NCBI GenBank assembly: GCA_902628375.1
Contig: CACOMS010000012.1
Coordinates: 1-34,967, forward strand
DNA length: 34,967 nucleotides
Source: an uncultured SAR86 cluster bacterium
GTDB taxonomy: Bacteria; Pseudomonadota; Gammaproteobacteria; Magnimaribacterales; Magnimaribacteraceae
Direction of reading: 5' to 3'
Part shown: positions 15,325 to 24,357 of the stretch, one piece after another
Layout: each line of letters opens with the position of its first letter
Numbering within the stretch: the first letter of the stretch is position 1
Notes under the pieces: model-generated
What the model saw: only the letters and a program-made list of their open reading frames with translations
Databases searched by the model: none
What the model was told of the DNA's origin: nothing
Made by a program: the position numbers and the translations under genes

Positions 15325-15993
15325 TTATTCAAGTATTTCTATACCATCATTAGTTGAGAGTATTATCTTATCAGCTTTTCTTTTAGCGAAAATACCATTT
15401 TCAACTACTCCTGGAATGTTATTTAGAAATCCCTCAAGGTCATAAGGGATTTCTATATTAAGGTTATGTACATCAATAATTTGATGGCCGTTATCTGTAA
15501 TTATTCCCTGCCTAAATACTGGCTTTCCCCCCATCTTCAATATTTCTCTAGATATAGCACTACGAGCTATTTCAATAACTTCAATAGGAAGTGGAAATTT
15601 CCCTAACTTCTCTACCTTTTTACTATCATCAACTATACAAAAGAAATTATTGGAGGAATGAGCAAGTATTTTTTCTCTTGTTAATGCGGCTCCCCCTCCT
15701 TTAATTAATTCTAATCTGTCATTAAATTCATCTGCCCCATCAACATAAAAATCAATACCATATACTTCATTAAGGCTCAAAATATCATAAGAAGATCCTA
15801 TAAATTGATCTTCAGAAGCTAATGAGCTGCAAACAACCCCTTTTATCTTTATTTCAAGTTCTAAAAGTTTTTCTATAAATAAATTAGTTGTGCTTCCAGT
15901 GCCTATGCCGAGAACTGATTCTTCATTTAGGCTGTTTCCAATTAGTTCTAGTGCTTTTTTTGCCGCAGACTCTTTTTTTTCGTTTTGGTCCAT
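15325..15993 (-). CDS. rpiA: Ribose-5-phosphate isomerase A
   Basis: RpiA interconverts ribose-5-phosphate and ribulose-5-phosphate, feeding the transketolase encoded at the left edge. The 222-aa product has the phosphate loop GIGTGSTTNLFIEKL (~35-49), the active-site FYVDGADEFND with the two conserved aspartates, and KGGGAALTREKIL with the catalytic lysine and glutamate. Length matches E. coli (219). It stands alone on the minus strand, divergent from ilvA with a 74-base gap. Confidence 0.97.
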   Translation of the reverse strand: MDQNEKKESAAKKALELIGNSLNEESVLGIGTGSTTNLFIEKLLELEIKIKGVVCSSLASEDQFIGSSYDILSLNEVYGIDFYVDGADEFNDRLELIKGGGAALTREKILAHSSNNFFCIVDDSKKVEKLGKFPLPIEVIEIARSAISREILKMGGKPVFRQGIITDNGHQIIDVHNLNIEIPYDLEGFLNNIPGVVENGIFAKRKADKIILSTNDGIEILE

Positions 15994-16004
15994 TATTCTT
16001 TATT

Positions 16005-16034
16005 TTTACAGTTTTTAGCTCTGATAAGTATAAT
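16005..16034 (+). promoter_or_regulatory. Likely sigma70 promoter of ilvA
   Basis: TTTACA (16005-16010) and a perfect TATAAT (16029-16034) are 18 bases apart in the rpiA/ilvA divergent gap. Transcription would start near 16041, giving a leader of about 27 bases. That is too short for a classical leader-peptide attenuator, so branched-chain control of the type seen in E. coli ilv leaders is unlikely here. Confidence 0.5.
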
Positions 16035-16067
16035 AGCGCGCTTTTCGTATTTAGTTGTAAAAAATAG

Positions 16068-17603
16068 ATGAATTTTAAGAACTCTAAGCCGTATTTAAAT
16101 AAGATTGATAACAGTAGTGTCTATGATGTTGCAGAGGTTTCTCCTTTAGAAAAGGCACACATATTAACTAAATCAACAAAGAATAAGGTTTATTTGAAAA
16201 GAGAAGATCTGCAGCCAGTATTTTCTTTTAAACTTAGAGGTGCATATAACAAAATATCTAAGCTACAAGAAAAAGACGCAACCAATGGAGTAATTGCTGC
16301 TTCAGCAGGAAATCATGCACAAGGAGTAGCTTATGCAGCTAAAAAGTTAGGTATTAATTCAACAATTGTAATGCCAACAACAACTCCTGAAATAAAAGTA
16401 AATTCAGTTAGAAGATTAGGAGCAAAGATAGTATTAGAGGGTGATTCATTTGATGAAGCATATCAATATGCAAAAAACTTAGCTAAGAAAGACCAATTAA
16501 CTTTTATACATCCATACGATGATCCATTAGTAATAGCAGGTCAGGGCACTATCGGAAAAGAGATTCTAGAGAGCAACCTAAAGAATATAGACTCTGTATT
16601 TGTTCCAGTCGGAGGAGGAGGCTTATTGGCTGGCATTGGTGCTTATATCAAAGAGAAAAATCCTAAAATAAGAGTTATAGGAGTAGAACCAGAAGATGCG
16701 GCTTGTTTAAGAGCAGCCTTAGATGCAAATAGAAGAGTAACTCTAGATGAAGTTGGCTTATTTGTAGATGGAGTTGCGGTGAAGCAAGTGGGAAAGATTC
16801 CTTATTCAATCATTAGAGAATGGGTAGATGATGTCGTAACAGTCTCAGTTGATGAAATATGTGCCGCTGTTAAAGATATATTTGAAGAAACTAGGTCACT
16901 GGTTGAGCCAGCAGGTGCTCTATCTTTAGCAGGTCTAAAAAAATATGTCCGCAGTAGAGGGCTTAAAAATAAAAATCTTGTTGCTATAAATTCAGGAGCC
17001 AATATAAATCTAGATAGGCTATCTCACATAGTGGAAAGGGTTCAATTAGGAGAGAAGTCAGAAGTATTATTCAGTGTAAAAATCCCTGAGCAAAGAGGGA
17101 GTTTTAGGAAATTCTGTCTAGATTTAGGCAAAAGAATGATTACAGAATTTAACTATAGAGTTGATAAGGCCGATGAAGCGCATATTTTTGTAGCTTGCAA
17201 AATAAGTAAAGGAATAAAAGAGAAAACTTCTTTATTTAAGAACCTCAGAAAAAAAGGCTACTCGCCAATAGACCTTTCTGAAAATGAATTGGCAAAGATT
17301 CATATAAAACATATGGTGGGGGGAAGGGCACCAGAAAAAACAATAGAGAAAGGGGAAAGCATTTTTAGAGTTGAATTTCCTGAAAGACCCGGTGCTTTAA
17401 TGGATTTCCTTACTACATTAGGAGATAGATGGAATATAACTCTTTTTCACTACAGAAACCAAGGGTCGGCCCAAGGTAGAGTTTTAATAGGATTCCAAGT
17501 TTCTGATGAAGATAAAAATAATTTAACCCATTACCTTCAAAAAACAGGGTTCCCTTTTTGGGACGAATCTTCTAATAAAGCATATACAACTTTTCTAGAG
17601 TAA
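16068..17603 (+). CDS. ilvA: Threonine ammonia-lyase, biosynthetic
   Basis: IlvA is the PLP enzyme that turns threonine into 2-oxobutanoate, the first step to isoleucine. The 511-aa protein has the long biosynthetic form: a catalytic domain with the PLP lysine K55 in VFSFKLRGAY, SAGNHAQGVAYAA, the phosphate-binding PVGGGGLLAGI, then two ACT-like regulatory domains (~330-511). The first ACT-like repeat starts around VLFSVKIPEQRGSFRKF and the second around IFRVEFPERPGALMDFL. The double regulatory region predicts isoleucine feedback inhibition. The C-terminus is complete (FWDESSNKAYTTFLE), so the antisense overlap with the next gene is not due to a lost ilvA stop. Confidence 0.96.
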   Translation: MNFKNSKPYLNKIDNSSVYDVAEVSPLEKAHILTKSTKNKVYLKREDLQPVFSFKLRGAYNKISKLQEKDATNGVIAASAGNHAQGVAYAAKKLGINSTIVMPTTTPEIKVNSVRRLGAKIVLEGDSFDEAYQYAKNLAKKDQLTFIHPYDDPLVIAGQGTIGKEILESNLKNIDSVFVPVGGGGLLAGIGAYIKEKNPKIRVIGVEPEDAACLRAALDANRRVTLDEVGLFVDGVAVKQVGKIPYSIIREWVDDVVTVSVDEICAAVKDIFEETRSLVEPAGALSLAGLKKYVRSRGLKNKNLVAINSGANINLDRLSHIVERVQLGEKSEVLFSVKIPEQRGSFRKFCLDLGKRMITEFNYRVDKADEAHIFVACKISKGIKEKTSLFKNLRKKGYSPIDLSENELAKIHIKHMVGGRAPEKTIEKGESIFRVEFPERPGALMDFLTTLGDRWNITLFHYRNQGSAQGRVLIGFQVSDEDKNNLTHYLQKTGFPFWDESSNKAYTTFLE

Positions 17604-18751
17604 ATTGATTGCATATTCTCCTTTTTAAAAGGAAGCTGTTCTTTGCATTGATCATTGAAAGACCGTATGTGCTCTCTCTCTTCTTCCAAAAAGTTATCTA
17701 TAGCTAATTTAAAACGATTGTCATGGATTAAATGTGCAGAGTAGGTCTCAATGGGCAGGAAACCCCTTTTAATTTTGTGCTGACCTTGAACTCCTGGATC
17801 AAATCTTTCGAGAGAGTTTTCGATACAAAACTCTATTCCTTGATAATAGCAAACTTCAAAATGAAGAGAGTCATATGATTCACTAGTTCCCCAATATCTT
17901 CCATATAACACCCTATCATCAAAGAAATTCAATGCACTAGCTATAAGACGGCCTTCAAGGTCTCTAGCAGTTACCATCATTATGTTATCTGGAATCTTAT
18001 TAGCTATATCAAGGAAAAAGTCTAAGTTTAAGTACCCCTCCATTCCTCTTCTGTAATAAGTTGTTTGATATAGTTTATAGAAATCCTCCCATTCCTCTTT
18101 TTTTATTTCTCTACCAATTAGACGATAAGTTTTAATGTTTTGTCTTGATACTTTTTCTCTTTCTTTTCTTATATTCTTTCTTTGTCTAGAAGTCAGCTCA
18201 TTGAGAAAGTCCTCAAATGATTCATAATCATTATTAAACCAATGGTATGAGTTACTAGTTCGTATACTGAATCCAAGATCCATATAATGTTTTAATTCTT
18301 TTAAATTTGGTAGGAGTACGTGAAAGCTAGAAAAATTAGAGCTTAACGATAGATCTTGTATTTTTCTAGCTACAGCTTCGATAATTTTTCCTTTTTGAGA
18401 CACTTCTTTACATAATATTCTTGGTCCTGTAGCAGGAGTGAAAGGAATAGAGTTAATTATCTTGGGATAATAGTCTAGTCCATTTCTATAATATGCGTCA
18501 GCCCAGGACCAATCAAAAACAAACTCCCCTTGAGAGTTTGTTTTTAAATAAATAGGCATTAAACCAATCAGGGTTTCATTTTCTGTGATGACAGCATGAA
18601 AGGGGTACCAACCTTTTTCTGGTGATACGCATCTATTAATTTCTAGGCAAGAAAGAAAATCATATTTTAAGAAGGGATACTCATTTTTTTGTAAGGAATC
18701 CCAATCTGACTTCTTTATATCTGAAATAGATCTAAGAAATTCTACTTTCAA
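17537..18751 (-). CDS. FemAB-like N-acyltransferase (peptidogalycan biosynthesis/recognition family)
   Basis: This GNAT-fold protein belongs to the FemAB_like (DUF482) family, of uncertain substrate. Recognisable parts are the N-terminal EFLRSISDIKKSDWDSL, SWADAYYRNGLDYYPKI, the PFTPATGPRIL segment, and the diagnostic HFEVCYYQGIEFCIE followed by DPGVQGQHKIKRGF and TYSAHLI. I set the start at TTG 18751 (404 aa): CAGGGA lies six bases upstream, and the protein then begins MKVEFLRSI as family members do. A TTG at 18775 has no ribosome-binding site. The conserved part ends near EQLPFKK. About 27 more residues follow, the last ~22 encoded antisense to the end of ilvA (67-bp overlap). It follows ubiA by one base. 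Confidence 0.85.
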   Translation of the reverse strand: MKVEFLRSISDIKKSDWDSLQKNEYPFLKYDFLSCLEINRCVSPEKGWYPFHAVITENETLIGLMPIYLKTNSQGEFVFDWSWADAYYRNGLDYYPKIINSIPFTPATGPRILCKEVSQKGKIIEAVARKIQDLSLSSNFSSFHVLLPNLKELKHYMDLGFSIRTSNSYHWFNNDYESFEDFLNELTSRQRKNIRKEREKVSRQNIKTYRLIGREIKKEEWEDFYKLYQTTYYRRGMEGYLNLDFFLDIANKIPDNIMMVTARDLEGRLIASALNFFDDRVLYGRYWGTSESYDSLHFEVCYYQGIEFCIENSLERFDPGVQGQHKIKRGFLPIETYSAHLIHDNRFKLAIDNFLEEEREHIRSFNDQCKEQLPFKKENMQSIYSRKVVYALLEDSSQKGNPVF

Positions 18752-18752
18752 G

Positions 18753-19601
18753 CTAAGTCCCTGAGACTGACCCAATGAAGATAATTAACCCAACCCAATT
18801 GTTATTCTTAAATGCCAAGAGGCAATCTTTAGCATCAAAATCTTTAATTAAATAGTATTGGTAAAAACAAAAAAGAAGACTAATAAAAATAGCAAAGTAA
18901 TAAATTTTGCTAACTTCAGCTAGGTAACCGGCTAAAGACCATAAAGAGAGAGACATAAGATGAAACAGGATTATAAATAACTGAACGTTTTTATCTAAAA
19001 AGATAGCGGAAGAACCTATCCCTATTGATAAGTCATCTTCTTTATCACACATAGCGTATTCAGTGTCATAGGCTTGAATCCAAAAGAAACAAGCAAAGAA
19101 ACAGGTAATAGAGACTATAGATAAAAGGTGGTTCTCAGCTGCTGAAACCATAATTACGCCCCAAGAGAAGGCAATACCCAAGAAAAGCTGCGGGAAAGAA
19201 AAGAACCTTTTTGATAATGGGTAGATTATGGCCACTAGTAATCCAAATAAAGCAGCAATGAATGTTTGTAAGTTTGTCCAAATAAGCAAAGTAGAAGATA
19301 AAGAAATTAGTATAAAGAAAATGATAAGAGCTTCAGTTGAAGATACGACGCCTGTAACTAAAGGCCGATTCTTTGTCCTTTTCACTTTGCCATCAAAATT
19401 CTTATCAAAATAGTCATTGATAACACATCCAGCTGATCGCATTAAGAAAGTACCAACTATAAATATAAAGATTAATTTAATATCTGGACTTCCTTTAGTA
19501 ATTAGAAAGAAAGCAGTTAAAGTGGGCCAAAGTAATAGTAATACACCTATCGGCTTATCAACTCTCATTAGTAGAAGGTAATTTGCTAACTTTCTTGTCA
19601 T
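18753..19601 (-). CDS. ubiA: 4-hydroxybenzoate octaprenyltransferase
   Basis: UbiA is the membrane prenyltransferase that joins the polyprenyl tail to 4-hydroxybenzoate in ubiquinone synthesis. The 282-aa product has about eight to nine membrane helices and both aspartate motifs: NDYFDKNFDGKVKRTKNRPL (first NDxxDxxxD) and YDTEYAMCDKEDDLSIGIGS (second). The N-terminal MRVDKPIGVLLLLWPTLTA is typical. It is divergent from rubredoxin and transcribed before the FemAB-like gene. It sits apart from the ubiE-ubiB cluster; ubiC is not seen next to it. Confidence 0.96.
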   Translation of the reverse strand: MTRKLANYLLLMRVDKPIGVLLLLWPTLTAFFLITKGSPDIKLIFIFIVGTFLMRSAGCVINDYFDKNFDGKVKRTKNRPLVTGVVSSTEALIIFFILISLSSTLLIWTNLQTFIAALFGLLVAIIYPLSKRFFSFPQLFLGIAFSWGVIMVSAAENHLLSIVSITCFFACFFWIQAYDTEYAMCDKEDDLSIGIGSSAIFLDKNVQLFIILFHLMSLSLWSLAGYLAEVSKIYYFAIFISLLFCFYQYYLIKDFDAKDCLLAFKNNNWVGLIIFIGSVSGT

Positions 19602-19693
19602 AAATTTTCTTATTCTAATTTGATTAACTTAATCTGGCTTCTTAAAACTTAGGTTAGAATAATGATTTTCAAGAAACAAGGAAGCTGATTTTT

Positions 19694-19858
19694 ATGAAAA
19701 AGTGGGAATGTATAGTTTGTGGTCTTATATATGATGAAGCAGAAGGGTGGCCAGAAGATGGAATTGAGCCAGGAACTAAATGGGAAGATGTACCTGAAGA
19801 TTGGGTTTGTCCAGATTGTGGGGTAGGAAAAGAAGATTTTGAAATGGTAGAAATATGA
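19694..19858 (+). CDS. Rubredoxin
   Basis: A small 54-aa iron protein for one-electron transfer. The four cysteine ligands are in the classical arrangement, C6-x2-C9-G and C39-P-x-C42-[16 protein letters not shown] at the N-terminus and [17 protein letters not shown] at the C-terminus, with the conserved aromatic and GT-x-W-x-D-x-P core between. Length and motifs are those of a complete single-domain rubredoxin. A weak AAGGA lies 11 bases before the ATG. The stop overlaps the start of the symporter gene (ATGA), which is unusual company; partner candidates such as rubredoxin reductase, AlkB or rubrerythrin are not in the window. It is divergent from ubiA. Confidence 0.97.
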   Translation: MKKWECIVCGLIYDEAEGWPEDGIEPGTKWEDVPEDWVCPDCGVGKEDFEMVEI

Positions 19859-21117
19859 ACACGTTATCTGCACCTAAGAATTTAACAAGAAATGTATTGA
19901 TAGGAATGGGTCTTGGTATTCTCATTGCTTCTATTTTTTATTATTCACAGAACACCCTATCTCAATCTTTATCACTTGGGGTTGAGAAGTATGTATTTAA
20001 TTTAGGCGGTCAAATATTTAAGAATTTATTAATGTTAGTGGTTGTTCCATTGGTATTTTTCTCTTTAGTCTCGGGAATATCTTCTTTATCCAATATGGTT
20101 AAATTAGGATCTATAGCAACAAAAACTATAGGACTTTACTTATTAACAACGGGAATAGCCGTAAGCTTAGCTCTCTTCTTTGGTTGGTTTTTGGACCTTT
20201 CTGGAACTGATGGAGCAATAGCTCCTTATGCACCACCTCCTGGTGATTCAAGTTTGTATGGCACGGTATTAAGGATATTTCCTAACAATATGTTTGGGGC
20301 TTTCATAGAAAATAATATGTTGGGAATTGTATTTATTAGTATTTTATTTGGACTAGCTTTGAATCTCACCGATGATTTAACTAATGGACTTTCCAAGAAT
20401 TTTGAGAGATTCAATATTGTTTTCCTCAAAGTAGTCCTTTTAATTATGAGTTTTGCTCCTATAGGCGTTTTTTGTTTAATGGGAAGTTATGTAATGGACA
20501 AAGGGTTAGATATCTTTGGAGATTTAGCTGAATATGTTGTTTTATTAATCTTTGTACTCTTTTTTCATCTATTCTTTACTTATTCTTTAATTCTAAAACT
20601 GTTTGCGAATCTTAATCCTTTAACTTTTTATAAAAAAATGAGGAATGTAGCCTTATTTGCATTCTCAACCTCCTCAAGTGCTGCAACCATACCCGTTACT
20701 TTAAAGACCGTTACGGATGACTTGGGAGTTAAAAAAGATGTTTCATCATTTGTAGTACCAGTTGGAGCAACAATAAATATGGATGGAACTGCAATTATGC
20801 AAGGACTTGCGACTATGTTCATTGCAAGTACAGTTGGAGTTGACTTAACTCTAATTCAATACGGCCAAATAGTCCTTCTTGCTATAGTAACTTCAATAGG
20901 TACTGCAGCTGTACCTTCAGCTGGAACAGTCACATTGGCTTTAATTTTGGGATCTGTAGGTTTGCCTTTAGACGCTATTGGGTTGATATTAGCAGTAGAT
21001 AGAATTTTGGATATGATACGAACCTCAGTAAATGTATGCGGAGATGCAGCAGTTTCTTGCATAGTTGCTAAATCAGAAGGGGAGTTTGACCAAGAAGTAT
21101 TTGATTCAAGAATTTAG
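19855..21117 (+). CDS. Dicarboxylate/amino acid:cation symporter (SDF family), glutamate/aspartate type
   Basis: This inner-membrane carrier belongs to the sodium:dicarboxylate symporter family (GltP, DctA, GltPh). The 420-aa protein has eight predicted helices and two re-entrant loops. Family motifs are the serine-rich [16 protein letters not shown] loop, [14 protein letters not shown] and [15 protein letters not shown]. In the last helix D386, R389, T390 and N393 (segment DMIRTSVN) align with D394/R397/T398/N401 of archaeal GltPh, which bind acidic amino acids and cation. The substrate is therefore probably glutamate or aspartate, coupled to Na+ or H+. Translation appears coupled to rubredoxin by a four-base overlap. 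Confidence 0.92.
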   Translation: MNTLSAPKNLTRNVLIGMGLGILIASIFYYSQNTLSQSLSLGVEKYVFNLGGQIFKNLLMLVVVPLVFFSLVSGISSLSNMVKLGSIATKTIGLYLLTTGIAVSLALFFGWFLDLSGTDGAIAPYAPPPGDSSLYGTVLRIFPNNMFGAFIENNMLGIVFISILFGLALNLTDDLTNGLSKNFERFNIVFLKVVLLIMSFAPIGVFCLMGSYVMDKGLDIFGDLAEYVVLLIFVLFFHLFFTYSLILKLFANLNPLTFYKKMRNVALFAFSTSSSAATIPVTLKTVTDDLGVKKDVSSFVVPVGATINMDGTAIMQGLATMFIASTVGVDLTLIQYGQIVLLAIVTSIGTAAVPSAGTVTLALILGSVGLPLDAIGLILAVDRILDMIRTSVNVCGDAAVSCIVAKSEGEFDQEVFDSRI

Positions 21118-21139
21118 GACTTTAATTAATTTATTATTC

Positions 21140-21167
21140 TTGTAGACTCACGCGCAATTAATATTAA
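21140..21167 (+). promoter_or_regulatory. Candidate promoter of the membrane pyrophosphatase gene
   Basis: TTGTAG (21140-21145) and TATTAA (21162-21167) are 16 bases apart in the 74-base gap after the symporter gene. Transcription would begin near 21174, just before the strong AAGGAG ribosome-binding site at 21181-21186. The -10 falls within an AT palindrome (AATTAATATTAATT, 21156-21169). The match is moderate. Confidence 0.35.
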
Positions 21168-21191
21168 TTTCACTTATTTTAAGGAGAAAAG

Positions 21192-23180
21192 ATGTCAGAA
21201 AGTTTTCTTTTACTACCCACTTTAGTAGGTTTAGCAGGTCTTTGTGTTGCATTGGCCATATACCTTGTTGTCACAAGATTCCCTGAAGGAGATGCAGAAG
21301 TTAAAAAGATAGGAGATCAAATTCACCTAGGTGCAATGACTTTTATGAAGACCGAATATACATACTTAACTATATTTGCATTAGTTGTGATTATTCTGGT
21401 TTGGTTCTCTTTAGGTGATGAGACAGCTTTAGCAGTTTTAGCTGGTGCACTTTCTTCATCTATTGCTGGATGGATAGGAATGTATTCAGCTACAAAAGCC
21501 AATGTTAGGACTGCTACTGCAGCTGCGGAATCAGGAGCTGAGACAGCTCTATCAGTGGCTTTTTATGGCGGCTCTATTATGGGTCTTTGCGTAGCTTCTC
21601 TAGGTTTAATAGGACTAGGTTCTCTTTACTACATTTTGAGTGGAAATGCCCATTCAATAGAAGGATTTGCTATGGGAGCTTCTATAGTTGCCTTATTTTC
21701 AAGAGTTGGTGGTGGGATCTATACAAAAAGTGCGGATGTAGGAGCTGACTTAGTTGGTAAAGTAGAAGCGGGCATACCTGAAGATGATCCAAGAAATCCG
21801 GGAGTTATTGCAGATAATGTGGGTGATAACGTAGGCGACATTGCTGGAATGGGATCTGATATCTTTGAGTCTTATTGCGGCTCTATGGTTGCATGTATAG
21901 CTATAGCCTCAACACTTACAATATTAGACAGAGAAGGCATGATGTTTTTGCCATTAGCCCTTGCATCGATAGGACTAATTTCCTCTGTTCTAGGCATCAT
22001 CATTGTAAGGTTATTCTCTAGCTCTTCTCCTGCTTTAGCCATGAGGATTGGTACAATTGCGGCACCTATTATTTTTGTAATAGCAGCTTATTTTGTCATT
22101 AATCTCCTGGTGCAAGAGACAGGAACAAATATTTGGTTAGCAGTGGTATGTGGTTCAGCAGGAGGGATAGCAATAGGGCTAATTACTGAGTACTACACTG
22201 GATCCACACCTATAGTAAAAATTGCAGAGTCAGGTCAGACCGGACCAGCAACAGTCATGATCACAGGGTTATCGGTAGGAATGCAATCTGTAGTGGCTCC
22301 AATAGCTTGTTTAGCTTTAATAATTTTCATTTCTACACAACTTACTGGACTATATGGAGTTGGGATTGCAGCTGTAGGTATGTTGTCAACAGTGGGGATA
22401 ACTATGGCTATAGATGCTTATGGGCCTGTAGCTGATAATGCAGGTGGAATTGCAGAAATGGCTGGTATGCCATCTGAAACAAGAGAAATCACTGATGAAC
22501 TAGATGAACAAGGGAATACAACAGCTGCAATTGGTAAAGGATTTGCAATTGGAGCAGCAGCATTAGCTGCTTTAGCAATTATTGCTGCCTTTGTAGCTAC
22601 AGTTTCTTCTAATAGAGAAGAACCTTTAGAGTTATTATTAAGTAACCCAATGGTTCTTATAGGAATGTTTATAGGTGGAGCAATCCCATTCTTAATTGCC
22701 TCAATAACAATGACCGCTGTTGGTGATGCAGCTTTTGAAATGATAAATGAAATCAGGAGGCAGTTTAAGGAAATACCTGGTCTTCTAGAAGGCAATGCGG
22801 AGCCGGATACTGCAAAATGCGTAGATATAGCAACTGCTGCAGCTTTAAAGAAAATGTTAATTCCAGGAGTTATAGCAGTCTCAGCTCCTCCTTTGGTTGG
22901 ATTTGGTCTAGGAGCAGAGTCTCTAGGTGGAATGCTTGCCGGAGGACTATTAGCTTGCGTATTAATGGCACTTTTTATGGCAAATGCAGGCGGAGCTTGG
23001 GATAACGCTAAGAAGTATATAGAAAAAGGTAATTTAGGAGGGAAGGGAACCGATACTCATTCTGCTGCAGTTGTAGGAGATACTGTAGGTGATCCCTTCA
23101 AAGACACTTCTGGTCCTTCTATGAATATTCTTATTAATGTTATGGCTATTGTTAGTTTAGTTATCGCTCCACTCTTGTAA
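21192..23180 (+). CDS. hppA: Membrane-bound ion-translocating pyrophosphatase (K+-dependent subclass by motif)
   Basis: This ~16-helix pump uses pyrophosphate hydrolysis to move H+ and/or Na+ across the membrane. The 662-aa protein carries the catalytic acidic motifs [38 protein letters not shown] and the C-terminal [19 protein letters not shown]. The cation switch reads [10 protein letters not shown] (441-450). A445 and G448 occupy the positions that are Lys and Thr in K+-independent enzymes, so I infer the K+-dependent subclass, which contains Na+ pumps and some H+ pumps. Which ion moves cannot be settled here. A strong AAGGAG lies five bases from the ATG, suggesting high expression. Its stop directly abuts the stop of the convergent GNAT gene. 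Confidence 0.96.
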   Translation: MSESFLLLPTLVGLAGLCVALAIYLVVTRFPEGDAEVKKIGDQIHLGAMTFMKTEYTYLTIFALVVIILVWFSLGDETALAVLAGALSSSIAGWIGMYSATKANVRTATAAAESGAETALSVAFYGGSIMGLCVASLGLIGLGSLYYILSGNAHSIEGFAMGASIVALFSRVGGGIYTKSADVGADLVGKVEAGIPEDDPRNPGVIADNVGDNVGDIAGMGSDIFESYCGSMVACIAIASTLTILDREGMMFLPLALASIGLISSVLGIIIVRLFSSSSPALAMRIGTIAAPIIFVIAAYFVINLLVQETGTNIWLAVVCGSAGGIAIGLITEYYTGSTPIVKIAESGQTGPATVMITGLSVGMQSVVAPIACLALIIFISTQLTGLYGVGIAAVGMLSTVGITMAIDAYGPVADNAGGIAEMAGMPSETREITDELDEQGNTTAAIGKGFAIGAAALAALAIIAAFVATVSSNREEPLELLLSNPMVLIGMFIGGAIPFLIASITMTAVGDAAFEMINEIRRQFKEIPGLLEGNAEPDTAKCVDIATAAALKKMLIPGVIAVSAPPLVGFGLGAESLGGMLAGGLLACVLMALFMANAGGAWDNAKKYIEKGNLGGKGTDTHSAAVVGDTVGDPFKDTSGPSMNILINVMAIVSLVIAPLL

Positions 23181-23627
23181 CTAAATAACTTTACTCATAG
23201 TTTTATGGGGGATTCCAGTATCTGATTCATAGGAATCCCCAATAACATAGTCTAAAGATTTGTAGAATGCTATTGCATCTTCTCTAGCATTCAAAATTAT
23301 TGTTTTTGAGCCTTGCCTTTTAGCCTCGTCTTCTAATTTACGAACTATTTCACTGCCAATCCCAGATCTATGTAAATCTTCTCTGACAGCCATATACCTT
23401 ATTTGATATTTATCAGTAGTTACTTTATGTATTCTCCCACTCCCTACAATTTCTTTTTTTTCATTAATTGCAATCAAATGAAAGCCATTATTTTCATATT
23501 CATCAACAGAAGATTCTTTGGACATATTCCAAGGCTCTCTGAGCATCTTCCATCTAAAATGATAGTAGCCTTCTATCTCTTGATTAGTTTCTGGATTTTT
23601 AATTAGAAAATCCTTTTTTTTATGCAT
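23181..23627 (-). CDS. GNAT family N-acetyltransferase
   Basis: A 148-aa single-domain acetyltransferase of unknown substrate. The acetyl-CoA-binding motif A is clear: [20 protein letters not shown] (about residues 75-94), with the R-S-G-I-G-S loop. The C-terminal part has [19 protein letters not shown], the usual beta5-alpha4 region. An N-terminal [10 protein letters not shown] segment resembles a group of small GNATs sometimes linked to thiol or polyamine substrates, but that is weak. It is divergent from cmoA with just ten bases between start codons and convergent with hppA with no gap between stops. Confidence 0.88.
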   Translation of the reverse strand: MHKKKDFLIKNPETNQEIEGYYHFRWKMLREPWNMSKESSVDEYENNGFHLIAINEKKEIVGSGRIHKVTTDKYQIRYMAVREDLHRSGIGSEIVRKLEDEAKRQGSKTIILNAREDAIAFYKSLDYVIGDSYESDTGIPHKTMSKVI

Positions 23628-23637
23628 AATTAGATCT

Positions 23638-24357
23638 GTGAGTAAGATTGATAATATTTATAAGAATGGTGATTTTAATCATTTACCTTTTTCTTTCAAT
23701 GAAGAAGTAACACAAGTCTTTGAAGACATGATTGAAAGATCAGTTCCAGGTTATATCTCTTCACTTAAAATAACCGAGGAAATTACTACCAAGCTGTTTC
23801 AAAAGGATTCGAATTTCTATGATTTGGGCTGTTCTTTAGGCGCAGTTACTCATCAAGTTTCTGACATAGTAAGAACTAAAAATGGAAATATACTGGCTGT
23901 TGATAATTCAGAGGCCATGATAGATTCTTGTAAAAGTAGGATAAAAGATTCACATATAAGCTTTATATTGGATGACATAACAAAAATAGAGATAGAAAAC
24001 GCTTCAGTAGTATCTTTGAATTTTGTAATACAATTTTTAGAACCATCAGTAAGACTTAATTTTCTCAAGGGAATTTTCAAGGGACTTAAAAAAGGAGGCG
24101 CTCTACTGCTTTCAGAAAAATTCTCTTTTGATAGCAATAAAGAAGAAGAAACAGTTTCTAGAATTCATCATAGCTTTAAGTTAGCCAATGGATATTCAGA
24201 ATTAGAAGTCTCTAGAAAAAGAGATGCCCTAGAAGGGGTGTTAATTTCTCAATCTCAAGCAGAGAATGAAGGGCTTCTTTATGAATCTGGGTTCTCAGAA
24301 ATCAGAAAGGTAATGAAGAATCTAAATTTTGTAACTTTCATGGCTATAAAATTATGA
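23638..24357 (+). CDS. cmoA: Carboxy-S-adenosyl-L-methionine synthase CmoA
   Basis: CmoA makes carboxy-SAM from SAM and prephenate, the donor for wobble uridine modification. The 239-aa protein (E. coli 247) has FNEEVTQVFEDMIERSVPGY at the N-terminus and the cofactor motif YDLGCSLGAVTHQV, both diagnostic. The start is GTG at 23638, which gives the right N-terminus; no ATG fits before the conserved segment. No Shine-Dalgarno is visible, and CATAAT at 23625-23630 could serve as a -10, giving a nearly leaderless message. The stop overlaps the cmoB start by four bases. Confidence 0.95.
   Translation: MSKIDNIYKNGDFNHLPFSFNEEVTQVFEDMIERSVPGYISSLKITEEITTKLFQKDSNFYDLGCSLGAVTHQVSDIVRTKNGNILAVDNSEAMIDSCKSRIKDSHISFILDDITKIEIENASVVSLNFVIQFLEPSVRLNFLKGIFKGLKKGGALLLSEKFSFDSNKEEETVSRIHHSFKLANGYSELEVSRKRDALEGVLISQSQAENEGLLYESGFSEIRKVMKNLNFVTFMAIKL

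Noticed and set aside
17617-17635. TCCTTTTTAAAAGGA inverted repeat just past the ilvA stop as a terminator
   Set aside because: The usable stem is short and nearly all A-T with almost no loop, and it lies within the coding end of the FemAB-like gene.
18752-18775. Longer FemAB-like start at TTG 18775
   Set aside because: No ribosome-binding site precedes it and it overlaps ubiA by 23 bases; TTG 18751 has CAGGGA six bases upstream and a family-like N-terminus.
19649-19873. 74-codon minus-strand open frame covering the rubredoxin region
   Set aside because: The plus strand encodes a complete rubredoxin with all four cysteines; the minus-strand product is a Phe/Ile/Pro-rich shadow.
22418-22795. 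125-codon minus-strand open frame inside the pyrophosphatase gene
   Set aside because: Low-complexity Ala/Ile/Ser/Pro product antisense to membrane helices; coding evidence is entirely on the plus strand.
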